This document shows, in pieces, positions 48,233 through 56,807 of a stretch of DNA of 64,000 nt (within the stretch, counting starts at the first letter, position 1; every line of letters begins with the position of its first letter). Made by a program: the position numbers and the translations under genes. Source of the DNA: Streptomyces toxytricini (GTDB lineage: Bacteria > Actinomycetota > Actinomycetes > Streptomycetales > Streptomycetaceae); NCBI RefSeq assembly GCF_014649915.1, contig NZ_BMTY01000013.1, forward strand, positions 171,747 to 235,746. The letters are read 5' to 3'. The notes beneath the pieces were generated by a model that had not been told where the DNA came from, did not search any database, and was given only the letters and a program-made list of their open reading frames with translations.

Positions 48233-49783
48233 TCAGTGGGCGATCACCGGAACCTTGATCTCCGCGTCCGCGCCGCGGCCGGTCCCCGAGGCGACCGGGC
48301 CGCCGGCGCCGGGACGGCCGGTGTTGATCAGCGTCAGGGCCAGGGCCGCGCTCGCGGCGAGGATGCCCACCGCCCACCAGATGGCGGCCGAGTAGCCCTC
48401 CACCATGGCCTGCGCCTGGACCAGCCTGGCCGCTGCGCCGCCCGCGGCGGCCTCGCCCGCGTGGTCCACCAGGTACGCGGTCGTCGCCGACGCGGCGATC
48501 GTGTTCAGCAGCGCGGTGCCGATGGCGCCGCCCACCTGCTGCGAGGTGTTGACCATGGCGGAGGCGACACCGGCGTCGGCGGCGGCCACGCCGTGCGTGG
48601 ACAGCGACATCGCCGGCATGAACGCGGTGCCCATGCCCAGGCCCAGCAGCAGCTGCGCCGGCAGGATCAGCCCGGCGTACGAGGAGTCGACCTCCAGCTG
48701 CGTCAGCAGCAGCATGCCGGTCGCCGCGACCAGGAAGCCGGGGCCCATCAGCAGCCGCGGCGGGACGCGGTTCATCAGGCGTGCGCCGATCTGCGTGGAG
48801 CCCGTGATCATGCCGGCGATCATCGGCAGGAACGCGAAGCCGGTCTTCACCGGCGAGTACCCCTTCACGACCTGGAGGTAGTAGGTGAGGAAGAGGAACA
48901 GGCCGAACATCGCGATGACGGCCAGGCCCAGCGAGAGGTAGACGCCGCCGCGGTTGCGCTCCAGCAGGACGCGCAGCGGCAGCAGCGGGGACTTCACCCG
49001 CGCCTCGACGAGCACGAACGCGCCGAGCAGCACCACCGACGCCACGAACATGCGGATCGTCCAGGCGTCCGACCAGCCGGCCGACTCGGCGCGCGTGAAC
49101 CCGTACACGAGCACGACCAGGCCGAGCGTGGACAGCAGGACGCCCGGGAGGTCCAGCGGGGCGCGGTTGCGGCCGCCGGCCGGCTCCCGCACGACGAGCC
49201 AGGCGCCGACGGCCGCGACGACGGCGAACGGGATGTTCACGAAGAACGTCCAGCGCCAGTCCAGGTACTCGGTGAGGAACCCGCCGAGGATCAGGCCGAC
49301 GGCGCCGCCGCCGCCCGCGATCGCACCGTAGATGCCGAACGCCTTGGCGCGCTCGGCGCCGTCGGTGAACATCACGGCGAGCAGCGAGAGCGCGGCCGGG
49401 GCGAGCAGCGCACCGAAGACGCCCTGGAGGGCGCGGGCGCCCAGCATCATCGCCTCGCCGGTGGCGGCGCCGCCGAGCGCGGAGGCCAGGGCGAAGCCGA
49501 TCAGGCCGACGACGAAGGCGTTGCGGCGGCCCCACTTGTCGGCGATGCGGCCGCCGAAGAGGAGCAGTCCGCCGAAGGCGAGCGCGTAGGCGGTGATGAC
49601 CCACTGGCGGTTGCCGTCGGAGATGCCGAGGTCGGCCTGGGCCGAGGGCAGCGCGATGTTCACGATCGTCGCGTCGAGGACGACCATCAGCTGCGCCAGG
49701 GCGATGAAGACGAGCGCCTTCCAGCGGTTGGGGTCGGGGGCCGCCGCCTGGAGCGGATCGGCGGTGTCGGCTGTTTTCGGCAT
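48233..49783 (-). CDS. MFS multidrug exporter, DHA2 (14-TM) family
   Basis: A 516-residue DHA2 exporter with about fourteen membrane segments. TM1 has QLMVVLDATIVNIALPSAQ (D-x-T-I-V-N), motif A is GGRIADKWGRRN, and motif C region GGGGAVGLILGGFLT. ATG 49783 (MPKTADT) is chosen over GTG 49795; neither has a strong ribosome site. A TetR gene lies upstream in the same direction (90 bases), so the two probably share a promoter controlled by TetR. Likely substrate: an antibiotic or other toxic compound. Confidence 0.93.
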   Translation of the reverse strand: MPKTADTADPLQAAAPDPNRWKALVFIALAQLMVVLDATIVNIALPSAQADLGISDGNRQWVITAYALAFGGLLLFGGRIADKWGRRNAFVVGLIGFALASALGGAATGEAMMLGARALQGVFGALLAPAALSLLAVMFTDGAERAKAFGIYGAIAGGGGAVGLILGGFLTEYLDWRWTFFVNIPFAVVAAVGAWLVVREPAGGRNRAPLDLPGVLLSTLGLVVLVYGFTRAESAGWSDAWTIRMFVASVVLLGAFVLVEARVKSPLLPLRVLLERNRGGVYLSLGLAVIAMFGLFLFLTYYLQVVKGYSPVKTGFAFLPMIAGMITGSTQIGARLMNRVPPRLLMGPGFLVAATGMLLLTQLEVDSSYAGLILPAQLLLGLGMGTAFMPAMSLSTHGVAAADAGVASAMVNTSQQVGGAIGTALLNTIAASATTAYLVDHAGEAAAGGAAARLVQAQAMVEGYSAAIWWAVGILAASAALALTLINTGRPGAGGPVASGTGRGADAEIKVPVIAH

Positions 49784-49885
49784 GGGGGTACCCACTTCGG
49801 TGTGCGGAATGACTGAAATGACGGAAAGGAAAGAAAAGCTGAAGTAAGCGGCTTTTGCGAAGCTAGCGGGACGGGGCCTGCGGCG

Positions 49886-50545
49886 TCACTCGGTTTTCTG
49901 CCTGAGGTCCTCGAAGGTCGCCGGGGCGCCCGGGAGTTCGGAGGCGCCCGGGGCGCGCAGCCCGTCGAGGAAGATCTGGAGGTGGCGGTGGACGAAGGCG
50001 TCCACGCTGACGCAGGAGACGCCCGGCAGGGGGCGGCTGAGCTGGGACAGCGCGACCATCAGGTCGCCGGGGCCGACGTCGCCGCGGACGAGGCCCGCGC
50101 GCCGGCCGGCGTCCATCAGGGACGCGACGGCCTCGGTCAAGGCGCCGTTGGCGGCGAGGAGTTCGGGATGCTCGCGGTCGAAGCCGCTGCCGAGCATCGC
50201 GCACAGCGCGCCGATCCGCTCGTCGGCGGCGGTGTGCGTGAAGCGGCACAGCGCGGCGAACGCGTCGGGCTCCTCGGCGAGCGCGTCGCGCACCTCGGCC
50301 GTGACCCGGCCCATGACGAACAGCACGACGTGGTGGACGAGTTCGGCCCGGTCGGGGAAGTGCCGGTAGAGGGTGGCGTTGCCGACGCCCGCCCGGCGGG
50401 CGACCTCGTCGAACGGGGCCCCCGAGCCCAGTTCCACGAACACCTCCCGGGCCGCGACGAGGATCCGCTCCCGGTTGCGCACGGCATCCGCGCGCGGACG
50501 GGGGGCGCGCGCGGGCGCGTCGGCGGAGACGGCGGTGCGCTGCAT
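49886..50545 (-). CDS. TetR-family transcriptional repressor
   Basis: A 219-residue TetR regulator: HTH in RERILVAAREVFVELGSGAP and FDEVARRAGVGNATLYRHFP (about 23-65), then a helical ligand-binding domain with a C-terminal region like SbtR/TetR_C. ATG 50545 has GAGGAAGG eight bases upstream. It precedes the DHA2 exporter gene and carries two copies of a probable operator in its own upstream region, so it likely represses itself and the exporter. Confidence 0.92.
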   Translation of the reverse strand: MQRTAVSADAPARAPRPRADAVRNRERILVAAREVFVELGSGAPFDEVARRAGVGNATLYRHFPDRAELVHHVVLFVMGRVTAEVRDALAEEPDAFAALCRFTHTAADERIGALCAMLGSGFDREHPELLAANGALTEAVASLMDAGRRAGLVRGDVGPGDLMVALSQLSRPLPGVSCVSVDAFVHRHLQIFLDGLRAPGASELPGAPATFEDLRQKTE

Positions 50546-50621
50546 CAGGGGCCTTCCTCGAACGGCTCCGGCCGCCCCGCGGGGGGCGGCGTACGAATGT
50601 CCGGGCACCGGCACCCGAATG

Positions 50622-50644
50622 AAACGGGGACCGGATCCCCGTTT
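50622..50644. promoter_or_regulatory. Inverted-repeat operator 1 upstream of the TetR gene
   Basis: Perfect 9-base arms AAACGGGGA / TCCCCGTTT separated by CCGGA. It is 77 bases before the TetR start and matches a second copy at 50660. Also within reach of the divergent protease promoter. Confidence 0.7.
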
Positions 50645-50659
50645 GGGGGACACGAGTGC

Positions 50660-50682
50660 AAACGGGGATCCGTTCCCCGGTT
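50660..50682. promoter_or_regulatory. Inverted-repeat operator 2 upstream of the TetR gene
   Basis: AAACGGGGA / TCCCCGGTT around TCCGT; one mismatch to operator 1. Centres of the two boxes are 38 bases apart, close to whole helical turns, so dimers could sit on nearly the same face. Confidence 0.65.
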
Positions 50683-50827
50683 ATTTCACCCTCCCGTGTG
50701 AGCCGCGCCACAGGGCCGTTCCCGTTCGGCCGCACCCGGCGCGCGGGCGCGGCGCGCCCGGCGGAGGGTGAGCGCACGGAGTGCAGCACGGGCCCGGCCT
50801 GCTGCCGCGGAGCGGAAGGCGATCCCC

Positions 50828-52105
50828 ATGGCGCAGACCCGCCAACGGATACGCAGACCCCACCGCGCCGGCGCCTACATCGGCCTGACCGCACTCGCCC
50901 TCGGTATCACCGCGACCGCCAGCAGCGGGATCTCCGGCCGCCACCACTCGGCGTCCGGACCGGCGGCGGCGACCGCGGAGTCGGCGCTCGCCCCGTGCCG
51001 GATCAGCGGCGCGCCGGGCGTGCAGATGTCGGAGGGGATGCCGACGCCGCCCGGGTACTCCCGCTCGACCGGCGAGGTCCGCGCCCTCAACCTCATGATC
51101 GACTTCCCGGACGCCAAGGGCGAGGGGACCGCGCTGGACCGGATGGCGGAGTTCTTCCCGCAGACCTCGGACTGGTTCCGCACCAGTTCCTACGGCCGGC
51201 TCACCTACCGGCCCGAGGCGCCGGTGAAGAGCTGGCTGCGGATGCCGATGCCGTTCGCCGCGTACGGAATCGGGCGGGGGTCCCCGTACGAGCCCGGGTA
51301 CCGGCAGCTCGTCGAGCACATCGTGAGCGCGGCCGACCCGGAGGTGGACTTCAGCCGGTACGACCTGGTGAACATCCTGGTCACGCCGAACGCGGGCCCC
51401 TCGGCGCTCGACACGGTGCTGTCGGTGACGTTCTCCGGCAACGGGGACGCGCCGGTCGCGGACGGCGTGCCGCTGGCGAACACGTCGTTCGTCTACAGCC
51501 GGCAGGACGACGGCTCCGGCACCTACCGGGAGACCGGCTACCGGGTCCTGCCGCACGAGAACGGGCACGTCTTCGGCCTGCCCGACCTGTACACCGCCGA
51601 CGGCGGCGGCGCGGTCGGGCACTGGGACATCATGAGCGAGGACTGGGGCTCCAACAACGACCTGCTGGGCTGGCACAAGTGGAAGCTCGGCTGGCTGGAC
51701 GGCTCGCAGATCAGCTGCGCGTCGAAGCCCGGCATGAGCGACCACGTGCTGACGCCGCTCGCGGCCGAGGGCGGCACGAAGCTGGCGTTCGTCCCGCTGT
51801 CGGCGACCACCGGGTACGCGGTGGAGGTCCGCACGCAGGCGGGCAACGACGAGACGGTGTGCAAACCGGGGGTACTGGTCTACAAGGTCGACTCGGAGGT
51901 GGACACCGGCCGCGGCCCGGTCACGGTGGTCGACAGCGCGGCGGGCAGCGGCGGCTGCACGCGCCGGCCGAACGTCCACGGGGAGCTGTCGGACGCCCCG
52001 TACCGGCCGGGCGAGACGTTCACGGACGAGGAGGAGGGCATCAGCATCTCGGTGGTCGGCGAACTGCGCGACGGCAGCTTCCAGGTCCGCATCACGCGGC
52101 CGTGA
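50828..52105 (+). CDS. Secreted M6-type metalloprotease
   Basis: A 425-residue exported protein. The N-terminus has a basic, twin-Arg-containing start (MAQTRQRIRRPHRAG) and hydrophobic segment (about 16-34). The zinc site is HENGHVFGLPD at 243-253, matching HExxHxxGxxD of M6 (immune inhibitor A-like) proteases; WDIMSEDWG is the Met-turn region. VDFSRYDLVNILVTPN is typical of the M6 domain. It probably digests extracellular protein. ATG 50828 follows GGAAGGCGATCC. It diverges from the TetR gene across 282 bases that hold the operators. Confidence 0.88.
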   Translation: MAQTRQRIRRPHRAGAYIGLTALALGITATASSGISGRHHSASGPAAATAESALAPCRISGAPGVQMSEGMPTPPGYSRSTGEVRALNLMIDFPDAKGEGTALDRMAEFFPQTSDWFRTSSYGRLTYRPEAPVKSWLRMPMPFAAYGIGRGSPYEPGYRQLVEHIVSAADPEVDFSRYDLVNILVTPNAGPSALDTVLSVTFSGNGDAPVADGVPLANTSFVYSRQDDGSGTYRETGYRVLPHENGHVFGLPDLYTADGGGAVGHWDIMSEDWGSNNDLLGWHKWKLGWLDGSQISCASKPGMSDHVLTPLAAEGGTKLAFVPLSATTGYAVEVRTQAGNDETVCKPGVLVYKVDSEVDTGRGPVTVVDSAAGSGGCTRRPNVHGELSDAPYRPGETFTDEEEGISISVVGELRDGSFQVRITRP

Positions 52106-52184
52106 ACCCGGGGCGGGGGCTGCCGCCGGGACCCGGTAACCTGATCTTGACTGTTTGAACAAGTTCAGAATCACTGGGGGGCCG

Positions 52185-53876
52185 GTGCACCGTCACCGCA
52201 TCATGATCTCCGCCGCGGTCGCCGCGGCAGCCGTGGGCCTCGTCGTCCCGGCCACGGCGCAGGCGGCGGAGCCGACGCCGCCGACCGCGGCCACGGGGAA
52301 GGCCGGGAGCCCGGGGAAGGCCGACGCCGCACGGGCCGAGCTGCGCAAGTCCCCGTTCCACAGCCCGGCGGACCGCTCGACCGCCACGCCCCTCCCCGGC
52401 GGCGGCAGGGCAGCGGCGCAGGGCGGGAACGCGGCGTCGGCGGGCGACCCGCACCTGTCCGTCGAAATGGGCGCCAGCCACACCACCGCGCGCGGCATCA
52501 TGCTCACCGCGTACGTCATGACGATCAGCGACGTGCCGACCGCGGTGCAGGTGGACGTCGACTGGGGCGACGGCAACAAGCAGACGGAAGTCGTCCTCTC
52601 CGACTCCGACTACCCCTTCCTGCACCTGGACCACACCTACGCCGAGGTGGGCGCCCACAAGGTCACCCTCACCGCGAAGGACGTCCGCAACCACCTGACC
52701 ACGACGAACACCGTCGACGTCGTCGTGGCCGGCTCCGAGTTCACCCCGCACGCCCCCACCCGCCTGCTGGACACCCGCGACGGCACCGGCGCGGCGGGCG
52801 CCCGGCCCGTCCCCGCGTACGGGACGACCCGCGTGAAGGTCGCCGGCACCGGCGGCATCCCGGCCGGGGTGTCCGCGGTGGCGCTCAACCTGACCGCCAC
52901 CAACACCCGCGCCGCCGGCCACGTCACCGCGTACGCGGCGGGCACCGACCGCCCGGCCACGTCGAACGTCAACTTCGCGGCGGGGCAGACCGTTCCGAAC
53001 CTGGCGATCGTCCCGGTGAGCGAGGACGGCCACGTCGAGCTGTCCAACCACAGCGACGGCACCACGGACCTCCTCGCGGACGTCACCGGCTACTTCACCC
53101 GCTCCGCGGCGGCCGGCTACACCTCGCTGGCCCCGACGCGCCTCGTCGACACCCGCGAAGGCCTCGGCACCCCGCGGGGTCCGGCCTCCGGGCAGTCGTC
53201 GTTCGCCGTGCAGATCGCGGGCGCGGGCGGCGTCCCGTCGAAGGGCGTCACGGCGGTGGCCCTGAACGTCACCGTGACCGACCCCCGGGAGGCGGGCCAC
53301 CTGACGCTCTTCCCGAGCGGGCAGAAGGCGCCGACCACGTCGAACCTCAACTTCACCGCCGGCCAGACCGTCGCCAACTCGGTGATCGTCCCGGTCGGCC
53401 CCGACGGCCGGATCGAGATCCGCAACGGCTCCTGGAGCGGGGCCGACGTGATCGTGGACGTCGTCGGCCACTACAGCGCCGACGGCAAGGCCGCCTACCT
53501 GCCGCTCACGCCGACCCGCCTGCACGACTCCCGCGAGTGGTGGCAGGTCAAGTCCCTGGACTTCCTGCACCAGCGGATCCCGGCGGGCAAGTCCGCGCCG
53601 GAGGCGGCCGTGGTGAACGCGACGGTGACCAACACCGCGGGCAGCGGCCACCTTTCGATCGCCCCGGACCCGAACACCCGGCTGCAGTACGACAGGGGCA
53701 CGGCGGTCACCCCGCATCCCCCGCACTCCTCGAACCTGAACTGGACGAAGGGCGCGACGGTCTCGAACCTCGCCCAGACGGGCACGGGCCCCGACGGCAT
53801 CGTCGACTTCTGGAACCGCAGCTGGGAGCCGGTCGACCTGGTGGTCGACCTCTTCGGCATCTACGACAGGCGCTGA
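52185..53876 (+). CDS. Secreted PKD-domain protein with three C-terminal repeat domains
   Basis: A 563-residue secreted protein. Signal peptide about 1-27 (cleavage near AQA|AEP); a PKD-like domain (about 95-180: VDVDWGDGNKQTEVVLSDSD, YAEVGAHKVTLTAKD); then three repeats of about 115 residues, each starting PTRLLDTRDG, PTRLVDTREG or PTRLHDSREW and ending DVTGYF, DVVGHY or DLFGIY. Such repeats are common in actinobacterial extracellular proteins and probably bind cell wall or glycans. GTG 52185 has GGGGGG upstream. It follows the M6 protease by 79 bases. Exact role unknown. Confidence 0.88.
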   Translation: MHRHRIMISAAVAAAAVGLVVPATAQAAEPTPPTAATGKAGSPGKADAARAELRKSPFHSPADRSTATPLPGGGRAAAQGGNAASAGDPHLSVEMGASHTTARGIMLTAYVMTISDVPTAVQVDVDWGDGNKQTEVVLSDSDYPFLHLDHTYAEVGAHKVTLTAKDVRNHLTTTNTVDVVVAGSEFTPHAPTRLLDTRDGTGAAGARPVPAYGTTRVKVAGTGGIPAGVSAVALNLTATNTRAAGHVTAYAAGTDRPATSNVNFAAGQTVPNLAIVPVSEDGHVELSNHSDGTTDLLADVTGYFTRSAAAGYTSLAPTRLVDTREGLGTPRGPASGQSSFAVQIAGAGGVPSKGVTAVALNVTVTDPREAGHLTLFPSGQKAPTTSNLNFTAGQTVANSVIVPVGPDGRIEIRNGSWSGADVIVDVVGHYSADGKAAYLPLTPTRLHDSREWWQVKSLDFLHQRIPAGKSAPEAAVVNATVTNTAGSGHLSIAPDPNTRLQYDRGTAVTPHPPHSSNLNWTKGATVSNLAQTGTGPDGIVDFWNRSWEPVDLVVDLFGIYDRR

Positions 53877-53902
53877 CCGGGGGCCCGCGCCCGCGCCCCC
53901 GG
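53877..53902 (+). terminator. Hairpin terminator after the PKD protein gene
   Basis: 8-bp stem CCGGGGGC/GCCCCCGG (53877-53884 with 53895-53902), 10-base loop, directly after the stop codon. Confidence 0.55.
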
Positions 53903-54003
53903 CACGTCCGCGACCCCCGGCCGGGATCTCCCGGTACGCACCGCACCCCACCCGCTACACTTGCGGCGGTGGCCAGGTCCTCACGGACCGCGTCCACGAG
54001 CAC

Positions 54004-54076
54004 GCCTTCGTAGCTCAGGGGATAGAGCACCGCTCTCCTAAAGCGGGTGTCGCAGGTTCGAATCCTGCCGGGGGCA
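54004..54076 (+). tRNA. tRNA-Arg (anticodon CCU)
   Basis: A complete 73-base cloverleaf: acceptor GCCTTCG/CGGGGGC (two G-U pairs), D arm GCTC-AGGGGATA-GAGC, anticodon stem CCGCT/AGCGG with loop CTCCTAA (anticodon CCT, reads AGG), variable GTGTC, T arm GCAGG-TTCGAAT-CCTGC, discriminator A. CCA is not encoded. A possible -10 TACACT lies at 53956-53961. A perfect terminator follows. Confidence 0.97.
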
Positions 54077-54083
54077 CGAGCGC

Positions 54084-54119
54084 ACGGACCACACCCAGAC
54101 GTTTGGGTGTGGTCCGTTT
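54084..54119 (+). terminator. Terminator of tRNA-Arg
   Basis: Perfect 14-bp stem ACGGACCACACCCA/TGGGTGTGGTCCGT (54084-54097 with 54104-54117), loop GACGTT, followed by TT. Confidence 0.9.
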
Positions 54120-54136
54120 GGCGTCCCGCTCACGAA

Positions 54137-54451
54137 TCGGCACCTGACGTCGTCGTCTACCGCGCGGACACGATCGACGTCACCCCCACCCGCCCCGAGC
54201 ACGTGCTGCTGGTCGCGGAGGTGGTGTCACCGGGCTCGGAGACCACCGACCGCATCGTGAAGGTCGACCAGTACGCCAAGGCGGGCATCGGCTTCTACTG
54301 GCGCATCGAGCAGGCCGCGGCGGGGGTCCCACTGGTGTACACGTACGTCCTCGACCCGGCGACGAAGTACTACCGGGACGGGGACGTGTTCACCGGCGTC
54401 CTCAAGGCAGCAGCTCCCTTCCCGGTGGAAATCGACCTCGGCCAGCTCTGA
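54137..54451 (+). pseudogene. Truncated Uma2-family endonuclease gene
   Basis: The frame encodes the C-terminal about 105 residues of a Uma2 (DUF820) PD-(D/E)xK-like protein: APDVVVYRADTIDV, VAEVVSPGSETTDRIVKVDQ and YAKAGIGFYWRIE, with the P-D, E, D and K residues of the catalytic core, ending AAPFPVEIDLGQL. The usual 80-90 N-terminal residues are missing; instead the frame runs back into the tRNA terminator without a suitable start. It looks like a 5'-truncated gene, perhaps cut by a recombination event next to the tRNA. Confidence 0.8.
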
Positions 54452-54539
54452 CACACGGCTCGGCACCCGGCCGTGCGGGGTCCTGCCGAAGCCCTTCCGG
54501 GTCCCGGGCGGGGGGCCGGAAGGGCCAGGGGTGAGGGGG

Positions 54540-54740
54540 TTAGCTCAGGCCCCTTGTGCGTTCGCCTATGCGGTCGCCCACCGGGGCGCCTGCGCGCTTC
54601 AGGTCCGCCTTCGTGTGTGCGCCGCCCTTGACCTTGCTGCGTACGGGGCCGGCGAAGCCGTGGCCCTTGGAGGGGGGCGGTCCGGGCGGCTCCTGGCCCT
54701 TCGCGGCGCGCCGGACGTCCTGGTTCTGCTCTTTGCTCAT
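54540..54740 (-). CDS. Small hydrophilic conserved hypothetical protein
   Basis: A 66-residue, very basic, Gly/Lys/Arg-rich protein: MSKEQNQDVRRAAKGQEPPG, SKGHGFAGPVRSKVKGGAHT, KADLKRAGAPVGDRIGERTR. No TM and no Cys; probably disordered. Such short hydrophilic proteins are common in Streptomyces and some are stress-induced, but no function is known. The ATG at 54740 is chosen; the ribosome site is poor. Confidence 0.6.
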   Translation of the reverse strand: MSKEQNQDVRRAAKGQEPPGPPPSKGHGFAGPVRSKVKGGAHTKADLKRAGAPVGDRIGERTRGLS

Positions 54741-54824
54741 CCCGTCGTCAACTCCTCGGGCAGCACCCAATCGGACTATTGGGATCGTATGCAGATATGT
54801 CGCAGGGCGCACCTTCCGCGGTCG

Positions 54825-56666
54825 TCAGCCGCCCGTCGGGTCCTTCGGGTCCTTCGGGTCGACCGCCTCCCTGACGAGGTCCTCCGGGCAGGGCGTGCCG
54901 CGGGGCAGCTGGTACTTCGCCGCGATCCGGTACTCCCCCGGCGCCGGGGCCAGGAGCTCCGTCCACACGTCGCCCGCGCCGTCCACCTCCGCCTTGAACA
55001 GGCAGCCGGCCGTGTTCGCGTACCCCTGCGGCGGCGGCACCGGGCGCTCGTCGGCGTCGACCAGCCCGAGCCACGGCGAGTGCGGGATCCGGACCAGGAC
55101 CCGTCCGGGGGCCTTGACGTCGACCACCAGCCGGTCCGCGCCCGCCCGGACCACCGAGGCGGGCCCCGACACCAGTTCCGTCGGCCGGGCGACCCGGAAG
55201 AGCTGCCAGTTCGCGTCGCCCCACACCCGCTCCAGGTACGGCAGCCCGCCGGCGACCAGCCGGGCCTCCGCCTCGCCGCCCGAGTCGGGCTTGTCCGCCG
55301 GCAGCACGACGTAGTGGACGGCCCAGCGCTCCAGCCACTCGCGGTAGGTGTCGGCGGTCAGCGTGTCGTCGTAGAAGAGCGGGTTGCGCTCCAGGTCGGC
55401 CTGCCGGTTCCAGCCGCGCGCGAGGTTCACGTACGCCGGGAACGCCGACGACTCCCGGTGGCTGCTCGCCGGCACCACCTCGACGCGTCCCCGGTCCGCG
55501 CCCGCCTTCTGCAGCTGGTCGACCAGCGGGGCGAGCTCGCGGTTCCAGGCGGCGACGGGGGTGGTGCGCACGATGTCCGTGACGCTGTTCACGGTGATCC
55601 ACACGGTCACCCCGGTGAACGCCGCCACCAGCGCCCGCCGGCGGCGCGTACCTGCGGCCGCGTACGGGACGGCCGCCAGCAGGACGGCGCCGCCGAAGAG
55701 CATGGCGAGGCGGGTGACGTTCGAGCCGACCTGCGAGTCGATCGCCCAGGTCAGGAAGACGCCGAGGACGTACACCGCGGCGGCTGCCCGGACCGTCTTC
55801 CACCGCTTCGGTACGAGGAGGGCGACGGCCAGCCCCGTCGCGAACGGCAGCCACGCCGAGCCGAGCTTCATCGGCTGCGTCCCGGAGAAGGGGAACAGCC
55901 AGGCCGACAGCCCGACGACCGCCACGGGGGCCAGGCCGAGGGCGTACGCGCCCGGCCGCCGCCGGCTCAGGAACAGCGCGGCTGCGACGACCCCGAGGAA
56001 GAGGCCCGCGACGGGGCTGGAGGCGGTCGCGAGCCCGGCCAGCGGCGCCGCGACCGCGGCCTTGGCCCAGCGGCGGCGGGCCCAGCGGCGCGGCCAGCAG
56101 AAGACGGCGGCGACGGCGCCCAGCGCGAACATCGCGCCCAGCCCGAAGGTCACCCGGCCGGACAGGGCGTTGCAGAACAGGCCGTACACCCCGGCGAGCG
56201 CCGGCCACAGCGGCTCGCGCACGGCGCCGCGGCAGCGGGTCAGGATGAGCGCGAGCAGCCCGGCGGAGACGGTGCCGGCGACCATCATCGTCGTCCGCAC
56301 GCCAATCATGTACATGACGTACGGGGAGACGACGCTGTACGAGACGGGGTGCATGCCGCCGTACCACGCCAGGTTGTACGCCGAGTCCGGATGCCGGCCG
56401 ACGAACTCGGCCCAGGCGTCCTGCGCGGCCAGGTCGCCGCCGCTGTTGGCGAAGGCGTAGAACCAGACGACGTGGAGCACGGCCGCCACCGCCGTGGACA
56501 CCGCCACCGGGTGCCGCCGGGCCGCGGCCAGGACGCGGGCGCCAGGACCCCCGCCGGCGGCGGCACCCTCCCGAGCACCGCCCGCACCCGCCGCACCCGC
56601 CGCCCCGGCGGCGGCCGGCGCCGGCGCGCCCCGGCCCTCGGTCTGCTCCTGCTCAGCGGTGGTCAC
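54825..56666 (-). CDS. Large integral membrane protein, glycosyltransferase-C-like
   Basis: A 613-residue protein with a disordered Ala/Gly N-terminus (about 45), about ten or eleven membrane segments (about 50-370) and a soluble exterior C-terminal domain (about 380-605: VEVVPASSHRESSAFPAYVN, GDVWTELLAPAPGEYRIAAK). QDAWAEFVGRHPDSAYNLAW after TM1 and MHPVSYSVVSPY resemble the first exterior loop of GT-C glycosyltransferases, but the usual acidic pair is not clear. Such proteins are often annotated only as membrane or MFS proteins. Start at ATG 56666. It lies next to a D,D-carboxypeptidase, so a wall-glycan role is possible. Confidence 0.78.
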   Translation of the reverse strand: MTTAEQEQTEGRGAPAPAAAGAAGAAGAGGAREGAAAGGGPGARVLAAARRHPVAVSTAVAAVLHVVWFYAFANSGGDLAAQDAWAEFVGRHPDSAYNLAWYGGMHPVSYSVVSPYVMYMIGVRTTMMVAGTVSAGLLALILTRCRGAVREPLWPALAGVYGLFCNALSGRVTFGLGAMFALGAVAAVFCWPRRWARRRWAKAAVAAPLAGLATASSPVAGLFLGVVAAALFLSRRRPGAYALGLAPVAVVGLSAWLFPFSGTQPMKLGSAWLPFATGLAVALLVPKRWKTVRAAAAVYVLGVFLTWAIDSQVGSNVTRLAMLFGGAVLLAAVPYAAAGTRRRRALVAAFTGVTVWITVNSVTDIVRTTPVAAWNRELAPLVDQLQKAGADRGRVEVVPASSHRESSAFPAYVNLARGWNRQADLERNPLFYDDTLTADTYREWLERWAVHYVVLPADKPDSGGEAEARLVAGGLPYLERVWGDANWQLFRVARPTELVSGPASVVRAGADRLVVDVKAPGRVLVRIPHSPWLGLVDADERPVPPPQGYANTAGCLFKAEVDGAGDVWTELLAPAPGEYRIAAKYQLPRGTPCPEDLVREAVDPKDPKDPTGG

Positions 56667-56749
56667 TGGTCGCTCACTGCCCTACTCCCCAGCCCTGGGG
56701 TCCACTCCGTCGCGTCCCGGTCGTCGCCCGTCCCGGCTACTGGACGCAC

Positions 56750-56783
56750 ACCGGCGCCCCGGGGTTGCCCCCGAGGCGCCGGT
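56750..56783 (-). terminator. Hairpin terminator after the D,D-carboxypeptidase gene
   Basis: Stem ACCGGCGCC + CGGGG with CCCCG + GGCGCCGGT (one C/A mismatch), loop TTGC, 25 bases past the stop at 56808 on the minus strand. Confidence 0.65.
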
Positions 56784-56807
56784 CCATGGTCTCCGGTGCG
56801 GCCGCGG

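Noticed and set aside
52150..52166. TGAACAAGTTCA palindrome just before the PKD protein gene
   Set aside because: Only 5-base arms; likely chance, and it overlaps a plausible TTGACT promoter element.
54047..54136. Coding sequence upstream of the Uma2 fragment, including an ATG at 54047
   Set aside because: This stretch is the tRNA T-arm and terminator read in frame; it does not encode Uma2-like residues.
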